A DNA stretch of 64,000 nt, from NCBI GenBank assembly GCA_024103425.1, contig JAGFIS010000004.1:158850-222849 (forward strand), in the 5' to 3' direction. The notes under the pieces were generated by a model. The model saw nothing but the letters and a program-made list of their open reading frames with translations. It searched no databases and had not been told where the DNA came from. This stretch comes from Chitinophagaceae bacterium (lineage in GTDB: Bacteria; Bacteroidota; Bacteroidia; Chitinophagales; Chitinophagaceae). Below, piece by piece: positions 54,737 through 63,131 of the stretch. The position numbers and the translations under genes were made by a program. The number at the start of each line of letters is the position of its first letter. Positions within the stretch are counted from its first letter, which is position 1.

Positions 54737-56368
54737 TCATCTGTTGGTGATACCTGCAGGTAACAGCCTTTGGAGTAAGACTCCTGTACAGATAACCAGT
54801 ACGCAACCAATAACGTTCAACCACAAAAAGGATATTATGTCCATCTTATAAACCAGGAAGACGAGTAGTTGCGATATCAGAGCACCGTAAAACAAAGCGT
54901 TTGCCCTGACATACCTGACCCAAAATGCTATTAAGAAAATACCCAGGATAACTCCATAGAAGATGGAACCCAAAATATTAACGGTCTCGATAAGGCTATT
55001 GCCGATATTCCCGGCAAATTGAGCCACAAAAATGCAAAAGACACCCCAGAGCAAAGTATAAAGCTTGGAGTATCTATAGTCTTTTTCGGGTGTCAGGTCT
55101 TTGTTTAAATATCTTTTATGAATATCGACCATCGTACAGGCTGCCAGCGAATTAAGCGCGGCCGCGACGCTACCCCAAGAGGCAAGAAAGATGATGGCAA
55201 TTAATAATCCTATCAACCCCTCGGGAAGGTAGTCGAGTACAAATCGCAGGAAAATATAGTTGGTATCATTGACATCCTGATTGGGTAATGCCTGCTTGAT
55301 GAGTGCTGTGTACTCTTTTCTCAACTTGCTGTGTCCATCGGCATCTCCGGCAGGCAGAAGTGCGTACTCAGCCTCTATCTTTTCCATCCCCGCACCAAAT
55401 TGTGTCGCTTTGGCTTCTATTATCTGAGCCTCGTTGAAATGCAAAGGTGCTTTCTGAAACTTGTAGAATGAGAATACCAAAACACCCAATAACAGTATCA
55501 TAAACTGCATAGGCACTTTAACGACTCCATTCATAAGCAGGCCGAGTTTGCTCTCTTTGGCACTCTTTGCAGTAAGGTATCTTCCTACCTGGCTGTGATC
55601 TGTTCCAAAGTAAGAAAGTGCCAGAAACAATCCTCCAATTAGTCCACTCCAGATATTATACTTGTCTTCCCAATCGAAGGAACCATCTTCTTTGAACCCG
55701 GAGGTAATCACGTTCATCTTGCCGTTTTCTCCTCCAATCTTCAGGGCATCCTTGAAGTGAATATTTTCCGGCATCAGTTTCACCACTAAATAGCCCGCAA
55801 GGAACATCCCTGCAAAAATGATGATGAGTTGCAACTTCTGAGTATGAGCCACTGCTCTTGCCCCGCCTGAGACTGTATAAATAATCAACAGTCCGCCCAT
55901 GATAACGTTGGTGTAATAAATATTCCACCCCAAGAGCGAGCTCAGGATAAGGGAAGGCGCGTAGATACTGATACCGGTTGACAATCCGCGTGATATCTGA
56001 AATAAAAAAGAGGTAAAAGTGCGAGCCTTCCCGTCAAATCGTTCTTCTAAAAATTCATACGCCGTATAAACTTTCATCCGCCTGAACACTGGTACAAATA
56101 CAATACTGATGACGATCATAGCCAGCGGCAGCCCAAAATAATACTGCACAAAGCGCATACCGTCGGTAAACGCCTGACCCGGTGCACTCACAAAAGTGAT
56201 GGCACTTGCCTGGGTACCCATAATGCTGAGCAACACCAAATACCAGGGCATATCGTGATTGCTCAGAAAATAACCTTCAAGATTATGCGTAGTATGGCTT
56301 TTGTATATCCCGTAAGATATAATGAGAACCAAAGTCCCGGCCAGCACAATCCAGTCAGTATATCCCAT
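54737..56368 (-). CDS. sodium:solute symporter family transporter
   Basis: 543 residues with 13-14 membrane helices in the SSS (SLC5) pattern: DWIVLAGTLVLIISYGIYKSH at the N-terminus, GYFLSNHDMPWYLVLLSIMGTQASAITFVSAPG in helix 1-2 (sodium-site region), and YEFLEERFDGKARTFTSFLFQISRGLSTG. It would import a sugar, amino acid or similar solute with sodium. A large cytosolic or periplasmic loop (about 305-365) is added before helix 9. It comes 12 bases after a 37-residue membrane protein gene and behind a secreted PIG-L deacetylase, so a deacetylated amino sugar is a plausible substrate. Confidence 0.93.
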   Translation of the reverse strand: MGYTDWIVLAGTLVLIISYGIYKSHTTHNLEGYFLSNHDMPWYLVLLSIMGTQASAITFVSAPGQAFTDGMRFVQYYFGLPLAMIVISIVFVPVFRRMKVYTAYEFLEERFDGKARTFTSFLFQISRGLSTGISIYAPSLILSSLLGWNIYYTNVIMGGLLIIYTVSGGARAVAHTQKLQLIIIFAGMFLAGYLVVKLMPENIHFKDALKIGGENGKMNVITSGFKEDGSFDWEDKYNIWSGLIGGLFLALSYFGTDHSQVGRYLTAKSAKESKLGLLMNGVVKVPMQFMILLLGVLVFSFYKFQKAPLHFNEAQIIEAKATQFGAGMEKIEAEYALLPAGDADGHSKLRKEYTALIKQALPNQDVNDTNYIFLRFVLDYLPEGLIGLLIAIIFLASWGSVAAALNSLAACTMVDIHKRYLNKDLTPEKDYRYSKLYTLLWGVFCIFVAQFAGNIGNSLIETVNILGSIFYGVILGIFLIAFWVRYVRANALFYGALISQLLVFLVYKMDIISFLWLNVIGCVLVICTGVLLQRLLPAGITNR

Positions 56369-56380
56369 AAAGCGTTCTGA

Positions 56381-56494
56381 TTAATTAAAAGCCTTGGTGA
56401 TTAAATAGTAGATGATAATCTGAAATACCAGAAATAGAAATACACCCAGATACCATCTGAGCCAATAGCGCTTTTCCTTTTGATCTGTATTCAT
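56381..56494 (-). CDS. small membrane protein (37 residues) in the PIG-L-symporter operon
   Basis: A short frame: MNTDQKEKRYWLRWYLGVF, then a hydrophobic stretch with FLVFQIIIYY, ending LITKAFN and a TAA stop. It has one membrane helix (about 14-33) with a positive N-terminal side, so the N-terminus should be cytosolic. It starts 2 bases after the PIG-L stop and ends 12 bases before the symporter ATG, filling the gap exactly; this spacing and the clean helix argue that it is real. It could be a small accessory subunit of the symporter. Confidence 0.72.
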   Translation of the reverse strand: MNTDQKEKRYWLRWYLGVFLFLVFQIIIYYLITKAFN

Positions 56495-56496
56495 AA

Positions 56497-58929
56497 TTAT
56501 TTATTGGGATTTGCAATCAGATTGGCAAACAGTCTGTATGCTCCGGGAACGCCCGCCGGCAGTTCTCTGAAGAATACCAGCCCCGAATATACAAATCTGC
56601 CTTTACCATAGTCGCAATAAATCAGGCTGCCGTCAGAAGGAGCTTCTCCTTCATCGTTCATCGCGAAAAGGCTCTTATAATTTTCAGAGAAATCGGATGC
56701 CTGATAGATGCTTCTCTCCTGTATCCAGCCCTTAAAATCTTCTTGCGTAATACTATTAGGATAATTCAGCAGTCTTGCAGTCTTATCCGTGAAACCTACA
56801 GCAGCTTTCTCATCTGTAACTCTTGTGCGGGAAATATTGAAAGGATACGGGCCGATTTTAGCTTTTACCGGCCCCAAATTACTGTTGGTATTGTATTGTA
56901 CAAAGAATACGCCTCCATTATTGACGTATTGCATCAATTTATCATGCAAATCGTTCAGCCATGAATGGACATTGTAAGCGCGAACCCCCGTGAGGATAAC
57001 ATCAAAAGCTGACAGGTCTTTATTCTTCACATCCTCTTCATCAAGCATAGTTACATTATAACCCATCTGAATAAGGGCTTCAGGAATTTTATCGCCTGCA
57101 CCGGCAATGAAGCCCGCTTCCTTCCCATTCGTCTTTAAGTTTACAGAAACGAGTTTTGATTGTGCTTCAGGAAAATAAACGATATCAGAAATATGCGGGT
57201 AGTTGATCGAAACCTTATAACGGTCGAAAGATTTATCACCGGAGGTTACGTAAAACCCTAATTTTTCAACAGAATTTTCTTTGCTGTCCGAAAACTGAGC
57301 GGTGCCGTTATCTCCCGCCTTTCTTACAGACGGATCTGCATTTAACTTCACTTGTGAAACAGTTAAATCCGAATCATTTGGGGTTACCTGAGTGTGAATG
57401 GAAACAGGCATCATATTCAGCGACAAAGCAACAGAAGGTGTGCTTTTTACCTCAACAGACGGCACCACAAAAACAGGCTGATGCACCTCTCCCTTCACGG
57501 GGTCGTTGTAACGATACCACACGGGGATTGAGTAATTAATAACCGTACCTCCAAAATCTAAATCCATAGAGATACTCATCGGATCATTCCTGGGCTTCCC
57601 GATTAACAACTGATGATTGACATTAAATGAACCTTCTGTCATTGGCTGTTGCAACCAGTAAGGCTGTGAAGCCTGCATTGTATCAGGCAGTGTATAAGAA
57701 ATATTTTTTTCTATATTCTCACCACTCTTCAATGCTTCACTTCCGGATACCATCGTCTGCCCTCTGAAAGTGATATTTTTCAAATTCACGCTTACATCCG
57801 ATCTGTTGTTAGCTACTACTCTAATCTTCACTTCCTTGCCAGGTACCAGAAATTGGGTGGAGGTATAGGCATCTGTAAACAACCCTGAACAGGCAGCTAT
57901 AAGATCTTTGACTTCGTTTAGTTTTTTATCTCTCCAAACCCCGACAGGCAATCTTTCAATCGCATCATAAATCTTTAACAACAGTGGTACTGACTTCTCA
58001 GGATGAAGAAAAGTATATTCTTTTTCTAACCGGTCAATCAACTTTTCGATATGGGCTGCTCCTATCCTGCTCCAGCTTGTATTAACTCCGTCCAGCAATC
58101 CCGAAGTTGGAGCATCACCTTTAATCAATTTAAAATATTCGTTGTGCGGTCCGCGTGAGGGAGACATTCCAAAGCCCTGGCTTTTGTGCTGGCTGCGGCT
58201 CTGCGCTGCCAATTCTCCGAAGCTCTTACCCAACAAGACATTATATCCGCCGGCATCCAGCCTGAACTGATCCTCCGAAGTAGTATTCAACCCTCTGCCG
58301 AAATTGAAAGTGTTCCAAAGCAACCGCTTAGGCTGCCATGTCGTAACCCCGTATTTTAACTGTTCAGGGAAACGGTTAGGATCAGCAGCTGCATCAAAGG
58401 CTTCTCCGGCAAGAATCGCCGAGGCCGTATGATGTCCGTGCCCGCCTTCCCCGGTTGTCGGGAAACGGGTAACAATCACATCAGGCTGAAACTTTCTTAT
58501 CACCCACACTACATCACTGAGTATCTTTTCTTTATTCCAGAAGTTGAAGGTTTCTTCAGGTCCTTTAGAGTAACCGAAATCAAAAGCTCTGGTAAAAAAC
58601 TGTTCACCTCCGTCGATACTTCTTGCAGCCAACAATTCATTTGTTCTAATCAATCCCAATTCTACTCCCTGCTCATTCCCTATCAGATTCTGCCCGCCAT
58701 CGCCGCGAGTCATGCTCAGATAGGCAGTTCTGTAAAGTTTTTCATTTCCCAACCAGGTTATCAGATAGGTGTTCTCATCATCAGGATGGGCTGCTACATA
58801 AAGGACGGAGCCCAACACCTTCAATTTTTTTATTTGCTGGTAAATTTCTGAGGATGATTTTCCATCAGGCACTTGAGAAAACGATGGTACGGCAAGAAAG
58901 ATGGAAAACAATAGTAAAAGATATCTCAT
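56497..58929 (-). CDS. secreted PIG-L/LmbE family deacetylase with a C-terminal GATase-like domain
   Basis: 810 residues with a signal peptide (MRYLLLLFSIFLAVPSFSQ). The PIG-L domain (about 40-290) has AAHPDDENTYL (48-53 metal motif), TRGDGGQN (74-81) and GEGGHGHHTAS (160-170). The middle is built of beta domains (about 360-600). The end (about 610-810) resembles a ThuA/GATase1-like fold with the segment ALIQMGYNVTMLDEEDV, FDVILTGVRAYN and GGVFFVQYN. PIG-L enzymes use zinc to remove N-acetyl groups from sugars; a secreted one could act on external or cell-wall GlcNAc compounds. It is first in the operon with the small membrane protein and the symporter. Confidence 0.92.
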   Translation of the reverse strand: MRYLLLLFSIFLAVPSFSQVPDGKSSSEIYQQIKKLKVLGSVLYVAAHPDDENTYLITWLGNEKLYRTAYLSMTRGDGGQNLIGNEQGVELGLIRTNELLAARSIDGGEQFFTRAFDFGYSKGPEETFNFWNKEKILSDVVWVIRKFQPDVIVTRFPTTGEGGHGHHTASAILAGEAFDAAADPNRFPEQLKYGVTTWQPKRLLWNTFNFGRGLNTTSEDQFRLDAGGYNVLLGKSFGELAAQSRSQHKSQGFGMSPSRGPHNEYFKLIKGDAPTSGLLDGVNTSWSRIGAAHIEKLIDRLEKEYTFLHPEKSVPLLLKIYDAIERLPVGVWRDKKLNEVKDLIAACSGLFTDAYTSTQFLVPGKEVKIRVVANNRSDVSVNLKNITFRGQTMVSGSEALKSGENIEKNISYTLPDTMQASQPYWLQQPMTEGSFNVNHQLLIGKPRNDPMSISMDLDFGGTVINYSIPVWYRYNDPVKGEVHQPVFVVPSVEVKSTPSVALSLNMMPVSIHTQVTPNDSDLTVSQVKLNADPSVRKAGDNGTAQFSDSKENSVEKLGFYVTSGDKSFDRYKVSINYPHISDIVYFPEAQSKLVSVNLKTNGKEAGFIAGAGDKIPEALIQMGYNVTMLDEEDVKNKDLSAFDVILTGVRAYNVHSWLNDLHDKLMQYVNNGGVFFVQYNTNSNLGPVKAKIGPYPFNISRTRVTDEKAAVGFTDKTARLLNYPNSITQEDFKGWIQERSIYQASDFSENYKSLFAMNDEGEAPSDGSLIYCDYGKGRFVYSGLVFFRELPAGVPGAYRLFANLIANPNK

Positions 58930-59137
58930 AGTTGTTGTTAAGGCGCTAATTTAATGAAATAGGTAGTCAGAGAACACTAAATAACGCTCATCTCCAAAAA
59001 TTGAAATGTTAAAAAATAGCTTTAAAAAGAAACGTTGTTTTTCGCACTACCGCTGTCTGTAAGGGTACGTCACCTCCAACTTAATCTTCCGACTTTCCAT
59101 CTCCATTTCACTGTGAAACTGTACCAAATACTTCGCT

Positions 59138-59145
59138 TATCTTTG
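59138..59145 (+). promoter_or_regulatory. -7 element of the purine nucleoside phosphorylase gene
   Basis: TATCTTTG, an exact TAnnTTTG, 20 bases before the ATG at 59166. No strong -33 element. Confidence 0.55.
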
Positions 59146-59165
59146 ACGATACCAAAAGATTGAAT

Positions 59166-59978
59166 ATGCTAAAAACAATATACGAAGCGGTACAATTCAT
59201 TCAGCACAAGACGGATATCAGACCAGAAGCAGGAATTGTGCTGGGTAGCGGACTAGGAAGTTTTGCTTCTGAAATTGAAGCAGAGTGCGAAATTCCGTAC
59301 ACTGACATTCCCCACTTTCCTGTGAGCACTGTAGAAGGTCATCAGGGAAAACTTATTTTCGGATCGCTTGCCGGCAAGAATGTAGTAGCGATGGCAGGTC
59401 GCTTTCACTACTACGAAGGATATACGGAGCAAGAAATTGTGTTTCCTATCCGGGTAATGAAATTTTTGGGTATCAAGACACTCTTCGTAAGCAACGCAGC
59501 AGGAGGTACCAATGCGAGTTTTAAGGTGGGCGACCTCATGATAATCAACGATCATATCAGCCTGATGGCTCCTAACCCACTGATTGGCAGAAATGAGGAT
59601 GATCTCGGTCCGCGGTTCCCCGACATGAGTGAACCATACAAAAAAGACCTAATCGCAAAAGCTAAGAAGATTGCTGATGCCAATAATATTGATATAAAAG
59701 AAGGTATTTACTTCGGTGTTACTGGTCCTACTTTTGAAACAAGAGCTGAGTATAAAATGGTCAGTATTCTGGGTGGTGATGCAGTTGGCATGAGCACTGT
59801 CCAGGAGGTGATCGCCGCTAATCATATGGGTATTCCGGTGTTTGCAGTTAGTGTCATAACAGACTTGGGTATTCGTGATGAAGAAAACACTATTACCCAC
59901 GAAGAGGTATTGCAGGCAGCAAAAGAAGCTGAGCCCAAACTCACTTTGATATTTAAAGAATTGATCAGACAGCTTTAA
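59166..59978 (+). CDS. purine nucleoside phosphorylase
   Basis: 270 residues from ATG 59166 (a TTG two codons earlier is in frame). It has the PNP/MTAP-type motifs GIVLGSGLGSFA, FPVSTVEGHQGKL, MAGRFHYYEGY, SNAAGGTN, FGVTGPTFETRAEYKM and GMSTVQEVIAANHMG with the base-recognition region. It cleaves purine nucleosides with phosphate, feeding salvage. It is 5 bases upstream of the porin-like gene. Confidence 0.95.
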   Translation: MLKTIYEAVQFIQHKTDIRPEAGIVLGSGLGSFASEIEAECEIPYTDIPHFPVSTVEGHQGKLIFGSLAGKNVVAMAGRFHYYEGYTEQEIVFPIRVMKFLGIKTLFVSNAAGGTNASFKVGDLMIINDHISLMAPNPLIGRNEDDLGPRFPDMSEPYKKDLIAKAKKIADANNIDIKEGIYFGVTGPTFETRAEYKMVSILGGDAVGMSTVQEVIAANHMGIPVFAVSVITDLGIRDEENTITHEEVLQAAKEAEPKLTLIFKELIRQL

Positions 59979-59983
59979 ATCTG

Positions 59984-62116
59984 ATGCACTTTCTAAAAAA
60001 AATATTACTACCCGGCAGTTTGCTTGTGTTCACTCTACTGTTCTTCACTCCAGATATCTTAGCTCAGAGGCCGGTAAGAACCATCAGGTCCAATGTTCTA
60101 AGACCAAGAGAAGGCGCAGCAGGCGCAGCTCTCAACAGAACCGGCCAACAGAGGGATACAACAGCAGCAGCAAGAAAGATTGGGTTTGAACACAGGGACG
60201 ATCTCAAAGATTCTGTTTCTATCAGCTTCAGATATCCTGAATCGCTGACGAAAAGTAATATTGACTCTTCTATTAACGACTTCAGAAATTATTACTCAAT
60301 CCCTCGGGGATATCAGACTATCGGAAATAACGGAAATGCTGCGTATCCCATCGTTTTTAGTCCTGATAAGATTACAGGGTTTGATCCGGGGCTCCATGCA
60401 TTTGATGTTTACAAGTACACGCTCGAAAACACCAAACTCTACCATACTACCAAACCATTCACTACTCTGAACTACCTGTTTGACTATCTTACCAAAGAAC
60501 AGGTGGCGAGTGCTATGCACACCCAGAACATTCGCCCCAATTGGAATGCCGGTTTTGATTACAGGTTGATCTCTTCTCCCGGAGTTTTCCAAAATCAAAA
60601 TACCAGCCACAATAACTTCAGATTCTTCAGTAGTTACCAGGGCAGAAAGAAAAGATATGGAGCAGAACTGATCCTTCTGACAAACAAACTTATTTCTGCT
60701 GAAAACGGAGGCATTACCGATCCTCTGCTCCTGGCTGATCCTGACAGGAAGAGAAGGATTGCAGTTCCTGTAAACCTGGGTAACAATTCCTCTTCCTCTT
60801 TCAGTGTCTTTAGCTCAGGAATGTCTGTCGGTAATCGTTACAGCGAATTTCAGGTTCAATTAAAACAACGCTATGACTTCGGTAAGAGAGATTCTGTAAT
60901 AATTAACGATTCCACAAAGGAATATCTTTTTTACCCTAAACTCAGATTCCAGCATACATTCAATTATCAGGATCTCAGCTTCAGATTTGAAGACAATTTC
61001 ACTTCAAGCAATTCGTCTGTTTCCGACTCTGTGTTTTTCAGCGATAAATATGACATTCATATTAAACCCGGCGCAAAAAATTTTTACTTTCAGGATAAGT
61101 GGAGTTTCATCAGTAATGATTTCTCAATACGACAGTTTCCCGAAACGAAAAATCCTGCACAATTCATAGACGCTGGAATCACACTCGAAAACTACAAGGG
61201 AACTTTTTCGAAACCTTACATACAAAGGAATTTAATAGAGATTTATCCACCTGCTCCGGTGGTAAAGAATTTTTATAATGCCATTGTCCACGGCGAATAC
61301 CGGAACAAAACAAGAAACCGTAAGTGGGATGCTTCACTAACAGGTGCATTTCATGTAGCAGGACACTACGCAGGAGATTTTAGAGCAGGCGCTTCTCTTG
61401 AAAGATTCCTTAACCCTGCCTGGGGGACAATACGCGTGTCTTTCGAAAACATCAACAGGTCTCCGGCCTACATCTTCAATACGAACTCGGCATTTAATTT
61501 TGATACGGCATCATTAACTAAACAGGAGAACATTACCATCTTCGCTTTTCAGGCCTCAAACAAGAGGTTTAACCTCACAATCAGGAATACCTCAATCGCC
61601 AATTATGCCTACTTTACTAATTATTATCACCCCAATCAATTCAGCGGGCTGATCAATCTTACGCAGGGTATTCTTTCCACAAAAAACAAAATTATAGGAC
61701 ACCTTAATTTATACAGCGACTTTGTTATTCAACAAACTGCTACATCCGGTCCTGTAAAAGTTCCACTTCTTTTTACCAGACAGCGGCTTGCATTTGAAGG
61801 CAATTTTTTCAAGAACCTCAATCTGAGTACAGGATTAGATGTTTCATATAATACACCGTATAAAGCCAACCACTACTCACCCATCATCGGCCGGTTTTTC
61901 GCGCAGGACACAACAACCATCAGCAACCTTCCTACCGTTGACGTTTATTTTAACTTCAGAATCCGATCGCTCACAATGTATGTGATTGCTGAAAACCTGA
62001 ATACTGCACAGTTTAACGATGGATTTGCATTCACCAAGAATAACTTTGCCGCTCCATATTACCCTACTCCGGGTCTTCTTTTCAGATTGGGCGTAAGATG
62101 GTTTATGGTTAATTAA
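59984..62116 (+). CDS. putative porin / large outer-membrane barrel protein
   Basis: 710 residues. A signal peptide (about 1-28, LPGSLLVFTLLFFTPDILAQ) is followed by a basic, Arg-rich stretch (30-60) and then beta-strand-rich sequence to the end (VDVYFNFRIRSLTMYVIAENLN, LLFRLGVRWFMVN). It looks like the large putative porin family that follows purine nucleoside phosphorylase genes in Bacteroidota. No TonB box or plug is seen, so passive uptake or a structural role is more likely than active transport. Confidence 0.78.
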   Translation: MHFLKKILLPGSLLVFTLLFFTPDILAQRPVRTIRSNVLRPREGAAGAALNRTGQQRDTTAAARKIGFEHRDDLKDSVSISFRYPESLTKSNIDSSINDFRNYYSIPRGYQTIGNNGNAAYPIVFSPDKITGFDPGLHAFDVYKYTLENTKLYHTTKPFTTLNYLFDYLTKEQVASAMHTQNIRPNWNAGFDYRLISSPGVFQNQNTSHNNFRFFSSYQGRKKRYGAELILLTNKLISAENGGITDPLLLADPDRKRRIAVPVNLGNNSSSSFSVFSSGMSVGNRYSEFQVQLKQRYDFGKRDSVIINDSTKEYLFYPKLRFQHTFNYQDLSFRFEDNFTSSNSSVSDSVFFSDKYDIHIKPGAKNFYFQDKWSFISNDFSIRQFPETKNPAQFIDAGITLENYKGTFSKPYIQRNLIEIYPPAPVVKNFYNAIVHGEYRNKTRNRKWDASLTGAFHVAGHYAGDFRAGASLERFLNPAWGTIRVSFENINRSPAYIFNTNSAFNFDTASLTKQENITIFAFQASNKRFNLTIRNTSIANYAYFTNYYHPNQFSGLINLTQGILSTKNKIIGHLNLYSDFVIQQTATSGPVKVPLLFTRQRLAFEGNFFKNLNLSTGLDVSYNTPYKANHYSPIIGRFFAQDTTTISNLPTVDVYFNFRIRSLTMYVIAENLNTAQFNDGFAFTKNNFAAPYYPTPGLLFRLGVRWFMVN

Positions 62117-62246
62117 AAGCCCTCCGGGTCATCAAATTCCTGTCTAAAAGTTCAGCCTGTTTCGCCAGGAAATATATTTTCAATTCTATAACTAATCTGA
62201 CTAATAAAAGCTATATTTTTACGTTTCATTCATAAACAAATAAGAC

Positions 62247-62609
62247 ATGAAACTGAATCTAAGAAAACTGACAACATTAGCAATTGCCTTATTTACTATT
62301 ACTGCAGTCCAGGCACAAACCACCGAAATCAGCGACTCTGTTCTGGTGAATGGTAATTGCGGCATGTGCAAGAGTGCTATTGAAAAAAGCGCTAAAGAAG
62401 CCGGAGCTACTTATGCCCTTTGGGATAAGAAAACAAAAGTTTTGAACCTGAAATTTGACCCTGCTACTACCAGTCAGGAGAAAATAGAAAAAAGGATTGC
62501 TGCGCGTGGATATGATACAGTTAATTTCAAGGCAACGGATGAAGCCTACGAAAAACTGGAAGAATGCTGCCACTACGACAGAAAGAATCCCATTTTTACA
62601 AAACAATAA
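62247..62609 (+). CDS. periplasmic HMA (heavy-metal-associated) domain protein
   Basis: 120 residues with a signal peptide (about 1-23). The HMA fold carries the metal motif GNCGMCKSAIEKSA (CxxC) and the ferredoxin-like strand VLNLKFDPATTSQEKIEKRIAARGYD. A C-terminal ECCHY adds possible ligands. Similar MerP/CopZ-like proteins bind copper or mercury in the periplasm. The GNAT gene follows in frame after 3 bases. Confidence 0.9.
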   Translation: MKLNLRKLTTLAIALFTITAVQAQTTEISDSVLVNGNCGMCKSAIEKSAKEAGATYALWDKKTKVLNLKFDPATTSQEKIEKRIAARGYDTVNFKATDEAYEKLEECCHYDRKNPIFTKQ

Positions 62610-62612
62610 ATC

Positions 62613-63101
62613 TTGCAGGAAGATCACCGGATAGAAAACATAAGACCTGAGCATAATGCTGCACTTGCAGTGATTGTCCGGAATTCCCTGAAAGAACATA
62701 ATGCTAACAAGCCCGGTACGGTCTACTACGATCCGACTACAGATAACTTATCTGAGCTATTTACCAAAAAGGGATCGGCTTATTTTGTATTAATGTATCA
62801 AAATAAGGTAGCAGGCGGTGCCGGGTTTTTTCCAACCGAAGGACTCCCCGAAGGAACTTGCGAATTGGTCAAAATGTACCTCGCTCCTGAACACAGGAGA
62901 CAAGGATTCGGAAAAATGCTGTTGAACCATACACTGGAAGCAGCTAAGGAATACGGTTATACGCATGTTTACATTGAGACACTGCCCGAACTAAAAACGG
63001 CTATTCCACTCTACGAAAAAACCGGATTTCATTTCTTGCCCGGCCCATTGGGTAACAGTGGACATTACGGTTGCACTATCTGGATGCTGAAGGAATTATA
63101 G
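62613..63101 (+). CDS. GNAT-family N-acetyltransferase (TTG start)
   Basis: 162 residues. The GNAT core has AGGAGFFPTEGLPEGTCELVKMYLAPEHRRQGFGKMLL, with the acetyl-CoA motif RRQGFG, and ends VYIETLPELKTAIPLYEKTGFHF. The only start that keeps the first GNAT strand (IENIRPEHNAALAVIV) is TTG at 62613, 3 bases after the stop of the HMA gene and in the same frame. A rare start plus tight spacing suggests translational coupling. The substrate is unknown. Confidence 0.87.
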   Translation: MQEDHRIENIRPEHNAALAVIVRNSLKEHNANKPGTVYYDPTTDNLSELFTKKGSAYFVLMYQNKVAGGAGFFPTEGLPEGTCELVKMYLAPEHRRQGFGKMLLNHTLEAAKEYGYTHVYIETLPELKTAIPLYEKTGFHFLPGPLGNSGHYGCTIWMLKEL

Positions 63102-63131
63102 AATCGTGAGTTTTGCGAAATCACTTTACAA

